Source: Pelargonium nanum
Lineage: Eukaryota > Streptophyta > Magnoliopsida > Geraniales > Geraniaceae
Direction: 5' to 3'
Length of the DNA stretch: 41,535 nucleotides
Assembly: GCA_036897485.1 (NCBI GenBank)
Contig: JAYMTF010000272.1
Coordinates: forward strand, 1-41,535
Shown here: piece by piece, positions 1-9,239 of the stretch
How the letters are laid out: every line of letters begins with the position of its first letter
How positions within the stretch are numbered: the first letter of the stretch is position 1
Notes under the pieces: generated by a model
Databases searched by the model: none
Told to the model about the DNA's origin: nothing
What the model saw: the letters and a program-made list of their open reading frames with translations, nothing else
Program-made: the position numbers and the translations under genes

Positions 1-54
1 GTAAATTATAATTATTTATTACAAACCCGTGCATCGCACGGGTGATTTTGCTAG
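1..54 (+). mobile_element. 3' terminus of a Helitron transposon
   Basis: An 8-bp perfect stem (25-32 with 36-43, loop 33-35; ACCCGTGC pairing GCACGGGT) is followed 7 nt later by CTAG at 51-54 and then a T. A GC-rich hairpin shortly before a CTRR end, with insertion between A and T, is the hallmark of a Helitron 3' end. Only the tail is in the window; the 5' TC end and any Rep/helicase gene would lie to the left. Most plant Helitrons are non-autonomous, so a coding part need not exist. The call rests on structure alone. Confidence 0.6.
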
Positions 55-396
55 TGGATTGAAAAATTGAACACGAACTCGTTTAACTCAAACACGCTTA
101 ACTCCGTGTTGTATTCATGGTGTGCCACGAGTTATGACCCAAATTGTCAGCCCTAATTAGGAAACAGCGAGAGAAATGTTAGAATGACATTTTAGGAAAA
201 TAATAAAGTTTGTACTTGAAAACTGAAGGCCCAACCTAACTTTGATTTTTCAGCATTTATAACCCAATGTAACTATCATAGAGCCCATATATTAACTTTT
301 GACCCAATATAACCCAAACCCATTAGCACAACATATTAAACCTAATGTAACTTTCATTTCACAAACCTAGCGTCATCTTATTCTCTTCTGTGCTAA
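55..396. other. AT-rich upstream region with AGCCCA/ACCCAA motifs
   Basis: No gene is visible. Several GCCCA/ACCCA motifs occur between about 228 and 330, resembling site II-type (TGGGCY, read on the other strand) elements common in promoters of plant organelle-related genes. This may be the old promoter of the PPR-like relic that follows. Confidence 0.3.
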
Positions 397-1141
397 ATGG
401 GCGACGAAGAAGATGACGATGGCAATTGCTGTCCGGAGAGACTGTGCTGCTGGATTCCAAGGCCAAGGTACCATTTTTCTTCGCACCCAATCTCATATTT
501 CATCAGATCTCCAAACCCATATGGCTCTTTTAACGTTAAACCCCCAATATCATTTGTCCCTAAATTATGTCGGAGGCTCATATCCGAACCCACAAAGCCT
601 CCAATGGTTGAATTTGTTCAAGTTCTTAGCTCTCTGAATCAGGTTCTTTCTCTGTACAGAGAAATGGGTCTTGATTTGTTTACTCTCTACGTTGTTGTGA
701 ACTCTTGTTGTCATTTGAGGAATCTTTTTGGTGTTAATTTTACCGTTGGTTTTGTTGATGATTTGATTATGGGATATTTGTGGGAAATCAGAAATGTTGA
801 TGCTCTCAGGCTGTTCCGCAGGTTAATTCAAAGCTGTAGAGCTGATGTGCTGGGTATGGTTATTGGGTTGCTCAAAGATATGAATGTTCTAGGCTACTAT
901 CCGGTAATTGCAATTCACATTGCACTCATGGATGGTTCTAAGTCTATCGTAAGGGCTGGTGTGTGTAAGATGGGAAACATGTGTCGGGCTGTTGTGTTGA
1001 TCCCTATTGCGCTCATCGATGGTCTTTGCAAGAACGGAAGGAGAGTTGATGTGACTTTCGATTTTGGAGGATAGAAGTGTTCGATGCTCTCGAACTGTTT
1101 CACAAGTTGAATAATAATGGTCAACCAAATGTATTCATTAT
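397..1141 (+). pseudogene. Degenerate pentatricopeptide-repeat (PPR)-like gene
   Basis: An open frame of 225 codons starts at ATG 397 and stops at 1074. It contains scattered PPR-like pieces: a QVLSLYREMG segment near residues 82-91, an LFTLYVVVNSCCHLR segment near 94-108, DALRLFRRL near 135-143, and IALIDGLCKNGRR near the C-terminus. After the stop, another piece (VFDALELFHKL) continues in a different frame to about 1140. Helices are missing and spacing between pieces is not the usual 35 residues, so I read it as a decayed copy of a P-class PPR gene rather than a working protein. Intact PPR proteins bind RNA in mitochondria or plastids. A short expressed protein with a novel N-terminus cannot be excluded. 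Confidence 0.5.
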
Positions 1142-1762
1142 GTAATTGTGTGCAAGATGGGAAATATGGTTATTACATTTTGCTAGGAAAGCTTGAATTT
1201 TTGTAGTTCAATTATGGAATTGTATGCAAGATGAGAAATGTGTATGACTATTGGGATGCTCAATGGTATGAAGTTTGAACTTTCGTTGGAGTTTTTATTT
1301 ATAATCTCATGTTGTCTGTATGTTTTGAATTCAATTAGATATCACTCAAATTCATGGTTAAGAACCAAAATAGACTTGCGGTATTAAATTTTGTGTGTAA
1401 TATTCATTGGACTAGATTATGAATTATGATAATGTATGTAGTGTGTTGTGGCATTCATCTTTGTTTCTCTCTTAATAATTTAGTTATGCACGAATTATAG
1501 TCTAAACATTATGTCAATCACCTATTTTTGTTGTTGAATAATTTTTTTGAATATAGAGATGTTTGGGCAACTGGAGAAGACGTTCGAAGTATTTTGGTTT
1601 CCTCAGACAAAGTCTTTTGTAAATGGGCAACCATACGGGTTGTATCTGGCGGTCATGATTTAGCTAACTTAGGACGTAGTGATGTTTCCAAGACCTGGAC
1701 AATGTATGGCTCTATTTCTTATTAATGTTATCTATGGTAGTTATAAAATAAAAAAGCCATAG
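1142..1762. other. Spacer without recognisable gene
   Basis: AT-rich sequence. A 65-codon open frame at 1528-1725 resembles nothing I recognise and has no supporting context. Confidence 0.4.
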
Positions 1763-1902
1763 CCCATAATATATAGAGTAATTAAAGCCCAGCCCATAAG
1801 AAGAAATTGCAAAATAATGATATTATTTCTATATGGGCCGAATAATACCAATGGGCCCATGATATATGGAGTAATTAAAGCCCAGCCCATAATAAGAAAT
1901 TG
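1763..1902. repeat. Direct duplication of a 47-bp segment (period 93 bp)
   Basis: Segments 1763-1809 and 1856-1902 differ at 3 of 47 positions. Both contain the run TAATTAAAGCCCAGCCCAT. The spacer between them has TGGGCC motifs at about 1834 and 1853. The second copy ends immediately before the tRNA-Tyr terminator. GCCCA/TGGGCC (site II) elements are typical of plant promoters, so the duplicated block could be promoter-derived. Confidence 0.7.
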
Positions 1903-1903
1903 G

Positions 1904-1911
1904 AAAAAAAA
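1904..1911 (-). terminator. Pol III terminator of tRNA-Tyr
   Basis: Eight consecutive A on the plus strand, that is T8 on the tRNA strand, directly adjoin the tRNA 3' end. This is the standard RNA polymerase III stop signal. Confidence 0.85.
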
Positions 1912-2002
1912 TCCGACCTGCCGGATTCGAACCAGCGACCTAAGGATGACTGGCTTTGTTGCCTACTACAGTCCTCCGCTCTACCAACTGAGCTAAGGTC
2001 GG
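1912..2002 (-). tRNA. tRNA-Tyr (anticodon GUA) with 18-nt intron
   Basis: On the minus strand the gene folds as a complete cloverleaf of 73 nt after removing an intron. Exon 1 is 2002-1966 and exon 2 is 1947-1912. The intron 1965-1948 lies one base after the anticodon, the position used by nuclear pre-tRNAs. The anticodon is GTA, the first pair is C1-G72 (an eukaryotic TyrRS identity element), and the discriminator is A. Box A (TAGCTCAGTTGG) and box B (GGTTCGAATCC) are both present. A CAA motif lies just upstream and a TATA-like stretch about 25-35 bp upstream, both typical of plant tRNA genes. CCA is not encoded, as expected. Nuclear tRNA-Tyr genes in plants characteristically carry introns. 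Confidence 0.95.
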
Positions 2003-2800
2003 TTGTGCTTGCAATTCCACAATTTTCATATAAATTTCCACACTATCTCGCATAAGGACCCTATTTTTCCATACAATTTTTGTTCTCATTTGATCATTTT
2101 GTTGCAGTAATTTTTATGTTGGTGACTATTTCAAAACAAAATGAATTAACATTCCTTTTGGTACACTAACTCGACAAGTTCAATATTCTTGTGGTGAAAA
2201 CGTTTCACATTCATCTAAGCGGAAGGTAAAGTGAATTGAACTTGATGTCTAAATAAAAAGTATAAGAGGAGATAAAACCAAATTAAATAGATGACGTAAA
2301 TGCATGGATGACAACGAATCACATTTGGAGTGAGTTTTGTGATCACCTCCCACCACATGCCCCAAAATAAACCTTGTCCCGCGCCTCGTTCAGGTGGGAG
2401 ACATAGGATCTTCGTCCTCTACAAGTGATTTAACTTATGTTACGACTAAATAACATTGACATACAATTTTAATATTAATCGTGTTACCGCGTCGTACATA
2501 ATTATACATATCAAACACAAGAATTTATTAAATACGAGTTTTCCAACAAAAACACAACTCGATTATAAATATAACGGCTCAAACTAATTTAAATCGCGTC
2601 ATACTCGTATCGGATTGTGTTCATAAGTATCCACATATATGTATGGATTGCTTTTTTACGCTGGTGCCTACAAAAATTAGTTTCTCTAACAATCCTTTCT
2701 ATAAAACCATAAGCACACACAGATGGTTCGAAATTTGAGTCCTCGTCTCGGCGAGTTCGAGACTCGCTTCGTTCTCGCGACTCATTACTCTGGCAAAACC
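2003..2800. other. Intergenic spacer upstream of the exonuclease gene
   Basis: No gene is recognised. A telo-box-like AAACCCTAA lies just beyond at 2808-2816, about 90 bp before the proposed exonuclease start. Antisense open frames here have no recognisable content. Confidence 0.4.
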
Positions 2801-2906
2801 TTCCTGTAAACCCTAAGCTCGATACGGTCCCCGAGCTCCAACGGTTGATTTTGTTTTTGTTCGAAGAAGATACGAGTTCGAGTCGTCTGTGAAAGCGAAG
2901 ACGAAG

Positions 2907-4924
2907 ATGAGGAAGATGATTCAGGCTCCTTGTGCCCCATCTAGAGCCGCTCATTTTGTCGTCAATGGAGGTCCCTCGTCCGTTGGATTTTCGCGCAAAT
3001 TCGGTGTCTGCAACTCAAGGTCATGCTCTGGTATTGTATCTGACCCTTCGTTTTTATCTGATAAATTTGTTTTGTTTTCGCTTACTGTTGTTGGGTTTTG
3101 GAAATAATATTGTGGGTATCTATGAAAATTGTTTCTTTCACTGTGATTGCTTCAATGTCCTTGAGATTTATATATATATGATTTTGCTGTTTTTTTCTTG
3201 AATAATATGGAAAGTGTGTGTGTGTTTTAATTCCAGTTCATTTATTTGTGAAGATGTGAATTTGATTACAGTCCTTGATATGATTTTGTTTGATTTTGAG
3301 TTTTTGATGATTATGGCAAATTAGTTAAAAAAATGTTGCAAAATTGAGACTATAGAGCAAGAGTCTCAGTGAAAGAGTTGGTGGTTGAGACTCTTATTAG
3401 AAACCTCATGTATCGAACTGGGCACTCACAGTCACGCCTGCGAAATTCATGGGACTATTGGAGCTAGTGTGTGGTAATGATTGAGGTGCCATCTTCTCGT
3501 TGGCTTGGCTCAATCTCGGTCATTATTAACTCGATTGAAATTCTGTTGTCTCCTGAAATGAAATCAATAGATTTGTGTCTCCCTCTCCGCATACAAGATT
3601 ATATCGTCTATTAGATATGGCTTATATTGTAGGAAATCTAGTGTGGAAATTGGATGGTTGCTTAGAAAGTAGTTTCTCGCTTTCTCTTGATATAATGACA
3701 TTTGTTTCCTTGGCTTATATGGAGAATGAAATTTAGTAACATATTAACTGCGTGCTCATCGTGACAATGAGGCTTTTTGTTTTCGGCATGTGGTACCTTC
3801 TGTATGTTTTGATACGAATTGGTTTATCAGTTTTACGAACTCATTGCATTTTGTAGCTTTGTGCTTCTTCAATATATGTTGTTTGGATAATTTATGTATA
3901 TCGAGATTGACTAAACTCTGGAGTAGTGTGCACCATTTGTAGTTCCTCTCAACCAGCTAAAGTTCTCGGCAACGGCCTTGTACTCTCAGCTGTGAGCAAT
4001 GCCTGCACTACTAGTTCCCGCAGCATTCATTGTAGAGCAGCCACTCAATTTCATTCAACGAAAAAGTGCAGTTGTGTTTCCAGAAGTTTTTCTACCGGTA
4101 GCTCGCCACTCATCTCTTCAAGTTCAACTTTCCCCCTCGCTATCCGTCCGGCACATGCCTTGGTCGCCTGCCTTGCACCCTCCGAAGTTCCTCAGCTCTC
4201 AGACGAATGGTTTGCTCTTCGCAAGGACAAGCTGACCGCTAGCAATTTCAGTACCGCCTTGGGTTTCTGGAAGGGAAAACGTCGCTCTGAGCTCTGGCGT
4301 GAGAAAGTATTTCCGTCAGTCACTACAGACCTGCCGGAGAGCTCTAAAAAGGCCATGGATTGGGGTCAGTTGAATGAAGCAGTCGCTGTTGCACGGTACA
4401 AAAGCATAACAGGCCGTGAGGTAAACTCATATGGGTTTGCCGTCCATCGCAATGAGCAGTTCAACTGGATCGGTGCATCACCCGATGGACTTCTCAGTTG
4501 CTACCTGGGAGACGGGATTCTTGAGGTGAAGTGTCCATTCAATAAGGGGAAACCCGAGACGGGTTTGCCATGGGCAAAACTGCCTTTCTATTACATGCCT
4601 CAGGTGCAGGGTCAAATGGAGATAATGAACAGAGAATGGGTTGATCTGTATTGCTGGACACCTAATGCAAGCTCAATATTCCGGATCTATAGAGAGCGTA
4701 GCTATTGGAGTTTAATTAGTGGGATTTTACATGAATTTTGGTGGGAAAATGTTGTTCCTGCCAAGCAGGCTCTGTTGCTGGGCAAGGAAGAGGATGCTAA
4801 TTCTTACGAGCCTTCTTCAACACACAAACTTACAGGGCTTGCCATTGCTAAGAGCGTAGCATTGGCCAAAGAATCAAAGTTGTTGTGCAAGGAGATTGCT
4901 GGTCATCTTGAGTTTTTTAGATGA
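2907..4924 (+). CDS. YqaJ/lambda-exonuclease-family nuclease, probably organelle-targeted
   Basis: Proposed join: 2907-3030 and 3927-4924, giving 373 residues. The downstream open frame has no usable ATG before the domain. A GT (3031) to AG (3926) intron joins it in phase to an exon starting at ATG 2907, which supports this model. The N-terminal ~125 residues are rich in Ser, Cys and basic residues and look like a plastid or mitochondrial presequence. The YqaJ domain spans about 133-282: LRKDKLTASNF (R139 region), acidic E192 in WGQLNEA, GASPDG with D228, the PD-(D/E)XK core LEVKCP with E241 and K243, and the PQVQGQME motif near 266-273. These match the catalytic layout of lambda exonuclease. 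Plant homologues are annotated as restriction endonuclease type II-like proteins (At1g67660 and At1g13810, from memory). Role: probably 5'-3' DNA end processing; substrate unknown. Confidence 0.8.
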
Positions 4925-5427
4925 TGGCTCTGAACCGCTAACTCGTGTAAAATCTCCACTACGTTCTCCGCGGTATGTGGTTCATTACTGCAATGTATTT
5001 CCCAATTTGTATTACATCTAAATGTGACTAGCTTTTTTCTAATTTGGTCCCGATTTATATAATTCATTTGGTCCACTTTTCAGCATTTTTGGTACCTGTG
5101 TTGCTTAATAGTTAAAGAATAGGGTATATGCTAAATATTTGGCGGAGATGTTGAATTATTTGCAGCCCATGAAAAATTAGACAAGCCTCGGTTAAATAGC
5201 AGAGATTGTTCAGAAATTTGAGGTTTTTGCATGTATAGACCTAAACTTAGTTTCATCAAATTCTCAAATTGGTCAAAGACAAGACTCCTAAAACTACTCA
5301 CCCAAAACAGCCCAACTCTAAACTAAGGTACATAGGGAATGGCTAGAAGTTTAAGCTAAAACAAGTAAATTGTAGACATAAAATTCTAGGAGCTTTACTC
5401 ATACAAACTAACAAAAAGAAAAGAGAG
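4925..5427. other. 3' flank of exonuclease and upstream region of the small gene
   Basis: AT-rich and without a gene. It holds the 3' UTR of the exonuclease gene and probably the promoter and leader of the small gene starting at 5428. Confidence 0.4.
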
Positions 5428-5637
5428 ATGGATTCTGGACCATCCTGGGCTGATCAATGGGATTATCACGATGACCCTCCGCCAGAGAATGGCAAGAAGA
5501 AGGGGAAGGATGGATCTGGCAAGAGTAAGTTTGGAAAGACATTGTTAACTTTTCAATGGGTGAAAGATCTACGAAAGAAATCTAATAAATCATCGTCAAG
5601 CCCTAACCTTGAACAACAAGCATCCTCTGCTCCATGA
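5428..5637 (+). CDS. Small conserved plant protein (69 aa), function unknown
   Basis: A single-exon frame with ATG in an A/G-rich leader. The protein starts MDSGPSWADQWDYHDD, has a Lys/Gly-rich middle (residues ~23-37, GKKKGKDGSGKSKFGK), a FQWVKD segment near 43-48, and a Ser-rich tail. The W-A-x-Q-W-D start, basic Gly/Lys centre and 'QWIKD'-like motif recall a family of 60-80 residue plant proteins of unknown function. There is no signal peptide or membrane segment, and the charged composition suggests a soluble cytosolic or nuclear protein. The motif match is from memory. It lies between the exonuclease and the F-box gene, on the exonuclease strand. Confidence 0.65.
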   Translation: MDSGPSWADQWDYHDDPPPENGKKKGKDGSGKSKFGKTLLTFQWVKDLRKKSNKSSSSPNLEQQASSAP

Positions 5638-6159
5638 TGGAATCTGATGTTGTCCTTCATTCCTTTGTTTTCCATTTACATTTAAAGCTTGGGCTCTTGT
5701 CATCTCCTCTTAATTTGATTTACCGATAAAATTTCTCCTCACCTGACAACATATGTTTTTGGTTGGTCAATGTGCATTTCTTTATATAGATTGTCGGGTT
5801 TATTTTTTGTATATTTCCTTTCTGCTGATTCAGATGAACATTACAATAAAACCAATGAATTGCAGCAGAATACTGAGCGTAAAATGTTGCATGAAATCTT
5901 ATTCTTATGCTGAAACTTAATGCTTCTTCTGTTTATATTTGTTTGCTTTATGTTATGTTATATGGGTACAATAAGTATCAATCACGTAATGTAGGCTTAT
6001 ATAAGTTGAACCTAAACTAGACTAAGGTCTTAGGATGTGCTGCAATTTTATGGATCTGATGAACTAATTCATGCTTGCCAACTTCCAGGAGCAAAACTAT
6101 CATACTATCATATAGCTGATGCCATCACATTGACAATGAACTTGTATGTAACTGACTAA
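5638..6159. other. AT-rich spacer
   Basis: 3' flank of the 69-aa gene. No gene or repeat is recognised before the MITE at 6160. Confidence 0.4.
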
Positions 6160-6294
6160 GGTACCATTTGAATTGAAAAAAATGGAATGAGATTATCGTT
6201 TCCGAGTCTTAATTCAAATATGAATAATGAGAATCTCATTATGATTCTTGATTTCCATTTGTCTCCGGAATGAAAATTTTGATCCAAATGTTAT
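6160..6294. mobile_element. Tourist-like MITE (decayed copy)
   Basis: Begins GGTACCATTTGAATTG and ends with an imperfect inverted counterpart (GATCCAAATGTTAT). It is flanked by TAA (6157-6159 and 6295-6297), the target duplication type of PIF/Harbinger elements. The inside carries GGAATGAGAT and rc ATTCTCATT-type runs shared with the elements at 26546 and 33472. The ends are more diverged than in the 33472 copy. Confidence 0.5.
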
Positions 6295-6315
6295 TAAGTT
6301 GTTTAGTAACATCAA

Positions 6316-6396
6316 CACCCGTTGGGGTAGTTTAAGACGCTTGATCCTCTCAATGTCTCAGGTTTGAACCTCCATTCACGGTGTTGGTAAAAAAAT
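6316..6396 (+). mobile_element. Short tRNA-derived retroposon (SINE-like), copy A
   Basis: An 81-bp insert with a box A-like segment (GGGGTAGTTTAAG), a box B-like segment (CAGGTTTGAACCTCC) and an A-rich end (6389-6395). It is bordered by an imperfect direct repeat, 6297-6315 and 6397-6412 (AGTTGTTTAGTAACATCAA versus AGTTGTTGAGTATCAA), consistent with a target-site duplication from LINE-mediated retroposition. No body beyond the tRNA-like head is visible. Confidence 0.55.
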
Positions 6397-6412
6397 AGTT
6401 GTTGAGTATCAA

Positions 6413-6697
6413 TGATTCTTGTAAGTTCACTACCAAACAATACCATAATGTGATCCAAATTATTATGTAGAACTTGGTTTGTTTTCTATTTATGCGCAAC
6501 AACAACAATTAAGCCAGTCTCAAACAATTTTAAGGTGGCTACATGAATCATACAAATATTCATTCAACAAACTCATGCATTGTTTTCATTTGATTGCCTC
6601 TGAATTCTGAAATAGCAAGAACAATCAGATACCAAAATCTTAACAATTCCCTTCGATAACAACAACAATCCTGATAGCAATCAATGCTTGACAATGG
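6413..6697. other. Spacer without recognisable gene
   Basis: AT-rich; nothing is recognised apart from the repeats on either side. Confidence 0.35.
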
Positions 6698-6895
6698 AGA
6701 GAAACAAAGTAAATCATACACACATGCACATTGCTGAAAAGTACAAATTTATTGCATTAGTGTACATTAAAGCTCACATTCAACAGCAACTGTATAAGAG
6801 AAACAAAGTAAATGATACACACATGCACATTGCTGAAAATTACAATTTTATTGCATTAGTGTACATTAATGCTCACATTCAACAGCAACTGTATA
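6698..6895. repeat. Two-copy tandem duplication, 99-bp unit
   Basis: Units 6698-6796 and 6797-6895 are nearly identical and share AGAGAAACAAAGTAAAT, ACACACATGCACATTGCTG and CAACAGCAACTGTATA. Because 99 is a multiple of three, an open frame runs through both copies, but nothing suggests it is a gene. The array lies about 70 bp past the stop of the minus-strand F-box gene, so it probably falls in that gene's 3' UTR. High identity implies a recent duplication. Confidence 0.9.
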
Positions 6896-6963
6896 AAAAA
6901 TCAGCATCATGCACAATATACTTGACAACTGTTGTTTTCCAAAGTTTATAACAAAGAGATAGG

Positions 6964-9239
6964 TTATGCTTCACGTTGTAGAGTCGCATTGGAAGATGCG
7001 ACTTCTTCCGGCTTTGCAAGCTCTTCTTGACGCTTACAAACTGAGCAAAGGCAATCCAAACAAAAGGTCTCTTCGTATTCACCGTCGTTAATGCACCGAC
7101 CACACTTGTAACATCGTTCAATGCAAAGTGTACACGCCCGGCATATTTGATGAGAGTTAGAAGACTGCCCTTTTCTTTGACAAGCCTCTGCAGTGCAGTC
7201 ATAGATTAATCTCACTTTATCACACTTAGGGCACATTTCAACATCCAGTGGTCGGTCGTCCTCTTCGTCTTCTTCACACAAGAGATATAAATGTCGGATG
7301 TGAAAGAAACGTGGCTTATAGGCATTATGCTGCTTGTTGCTATCTATTTGCAACAAAGGCTTCAATTCTTCGTAGTGATCCTCCGCGCCAAAAGTAGCAC
7401 CAATTCTTAAATGCTTAATCCCTGCTGCACCCATAGACTTTAAGGCCTTTAAATTATTAATGATGCCCTCCATAGAGAGTTTAGGACATCCAGGCACACT
7501 AAGCTGCATAGAGAGAGAGAAATTATTCAGAAAATGACATAAGAGAATATGCTAGCAAATTTGTGGTTATCTAAGTTAAGCACCACTGTGCTAATTACAA
7601 TCTCTATTGCTACAGATGTATGCTGTATGCATAAATAATCCAAAATGCCAAAGTTCATGATCGCATAAAGAGAACATCATTTAGTTACAGATTGGTGCAC
7701 AAGCAAGGATCGAGAAACAATATGCAAATAAATTTTGATCAAGTGAATTATACTAACCTTGGTAAGCTTAGGATTATTTTCAAGAACGCGCATGAGACCA
7801 TCATCAGTGATCCTAGGGCACTCCACCAGGCTCAAGGATCGAAGCTCACCTTGAGCCCGATCAGTTAACTGCAGCAGCAGTTCATCTGTAATTTTTTCGC
7901 TCAGTGGCTGCTCTATGCGGATTTTGGTCCATAAGTAGGGTTCACTCTTTACTGTAGTACGCAGATATTTGCAAACACTTTCAACAGAAAGCAAATCCCG
8001 TACACCCAGATACCCAATTGCAAGACCCAAAACCAGATGAGGAGCTTCTCCAAGACAAGCTTCTACAGAACTGTCATAACTTCCAATACAATCCTTTTGC
8101 CATTCTTCAGTTTGATACCCAACAGTATCAGATATTTCTTGGCTGCAACTTAAAATGTCTTCTATGTAACCGACAGAACAATCCTTGACTCCCTTCTCCA
8201 CCAAACAAACATCCCTGACCCCCTTCTTCTCCTCTGGAGACCCACTACAGGCTGATCCAAAACCAACAGGGCAAGAACCATTACAAGCGTCCCCAAACTC
8301 AACTGGGCCGGGTACATCCAGGACTCCATTTTCCTCTGAACGATACCCACTACAAGTGGCACCAAATCCAACAGTGCAGGGTACCTCCCCAACTCCCTTC
8401 TCCTCCAAGCAGTATCCACTGGCAATGCCTTCCATGTTACAAGCTGACCCAAAACCAATGGGGCAGCATACATCCACAACACCCTTCTTCTCGGAAGGAC
8501 ATCCACTAGTTACACCTTCCATGTTACAAACTGACCCAAAACCAATAGGGCAGGAGACATCACCGACCTCCTTCTCCACCGAAGAATACCCACTACTTAT
8601 GCCCTTCATGTTACAGGCTGACCCAAGACTGCTAGGGCAGGAAATATCCCCAACCCCCTTCTCCAAAGAATATCCACTAGCCATGCCTTCCATGTTATAA
8701 GATGAGCCAAAACCAATAGAGCAGGACACATTCCTAGCCCCCTTCTCTCCCGAACACCCACCATACCAACTAGCTGCATTATTTTTACAGTTCAATGCTC
8801 TGTTTCCTTGGAACGCCTGGAACCTCATCGCATTATTCCAAATAAAATTCAACCCCGCAAATAACTGATAATCCCCGCTACTCACCCCAACCTCATTGAT
8901 CCCATGTCGACCATAGTCTGCTTCCAAATCCTCAAGCCAACCCGAGATCGCCGTAAAGGTAGAGCTTATATCCATTCCAAATGGATCTGAAGGCAAAAGA
9001 TCAATAATATCTTTCGAAACCGACTCCTGAGAGCCATTCCTATCACATGTCTCTCTCCCATAATCAAAGAAATCCCCCACCTCACGATTCAGATGCCACG
9101 GCTCGCCAAAAGCATCTACATTGTTCTCCGGGATACTCTCCACCAAGTACCCACCATTGGAGATCCTTATTGAATCAACCAAATTATCTTCGGACAGGTG
9201 CCCAGGAAAGATTGGTCGATGCGAAAAATTCAAGGCCAT
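6964..9239 (-). CDS. SKIP14: F-box protein, SKIP14-like, with expanded internal repeats
   Basis: Join on the minus strand: 9239-7758 (494 codons) and 7503-6964, giving 673 residues. The donor (AAG|GTTAGT) and acceptor (TATGCAG|CTT) join in phase 0 and produce a continuous leucine-rich motif (PKLTK|LSVPGCPKL). Residues ~165-355 are 6-8 degenerate copies of a ~28-residue unit. A degenerate F-box lies at ~398-440 (HLVLGLAIGYLGVRDLLSVE, then PYLW). LRR-like repeats follow at ~465-530. The C-terminus (585-650) is a Cys-rich, probably zinc-binding segment with CPKC, CRAC, CYKC and CLCSVC. F-box proteins link substrates to SKP1-CUL1 ubiquitin ligases; this order matches plant SKIP14 (At3g26000, from memory, ~450 aa). 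The excess length comes mainly from the repeats. Confidence 0.88.
8175..8747 (-). repeat. Coding minisatellite: ~28-residue repeats in the F-box protein
   Basis: Residues 165-355 repeat a unit resembling EKGVGDVSCPIGFGSACNM followed by EGIASGY and an acidic linker. Four units are nearly full length (about 28-30 residues, 84-90 bp) and then shorter ones follow, some lacking the middle. Units start near residues 165, 193, 222, 252, 281 and 304, with truncated units at about 340 and 349. Each conserved unit carries Cys and Gly at fixed places. All breaks are multiples of three, so the frame has been kept. Confidence 0.85.

Noticed and set aside
25..43. Hairpin ACCCGTGC/GCACGGGT read as a transcription terminator
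   Set aside because: The downstream CTAG followed by T fits a Helitron end better, and there is no gene leading into it.
1528..1725. 65-codon open frame as a gene
   Set aside because: No recognisable motif, no neighbouring exon and no codon pattern of a known family.
2589..2954. 121-codon minus-strand frame over the exonuclease's first exon
   Set aside because: Basic low-complexity translation; it mirrors the sense exon in another frame.
6688..6951. 87-codon frame over the 99-bp tandem repeat
   Set aside because: It exists because the repeat unit is a multiple of three; no start context or family.
8185..8700. 171-codon plus-strand frame across the F-box repeat
   Set aside because: It is the antisense shadow of the repeat array; periodic repeats keep several frames open.
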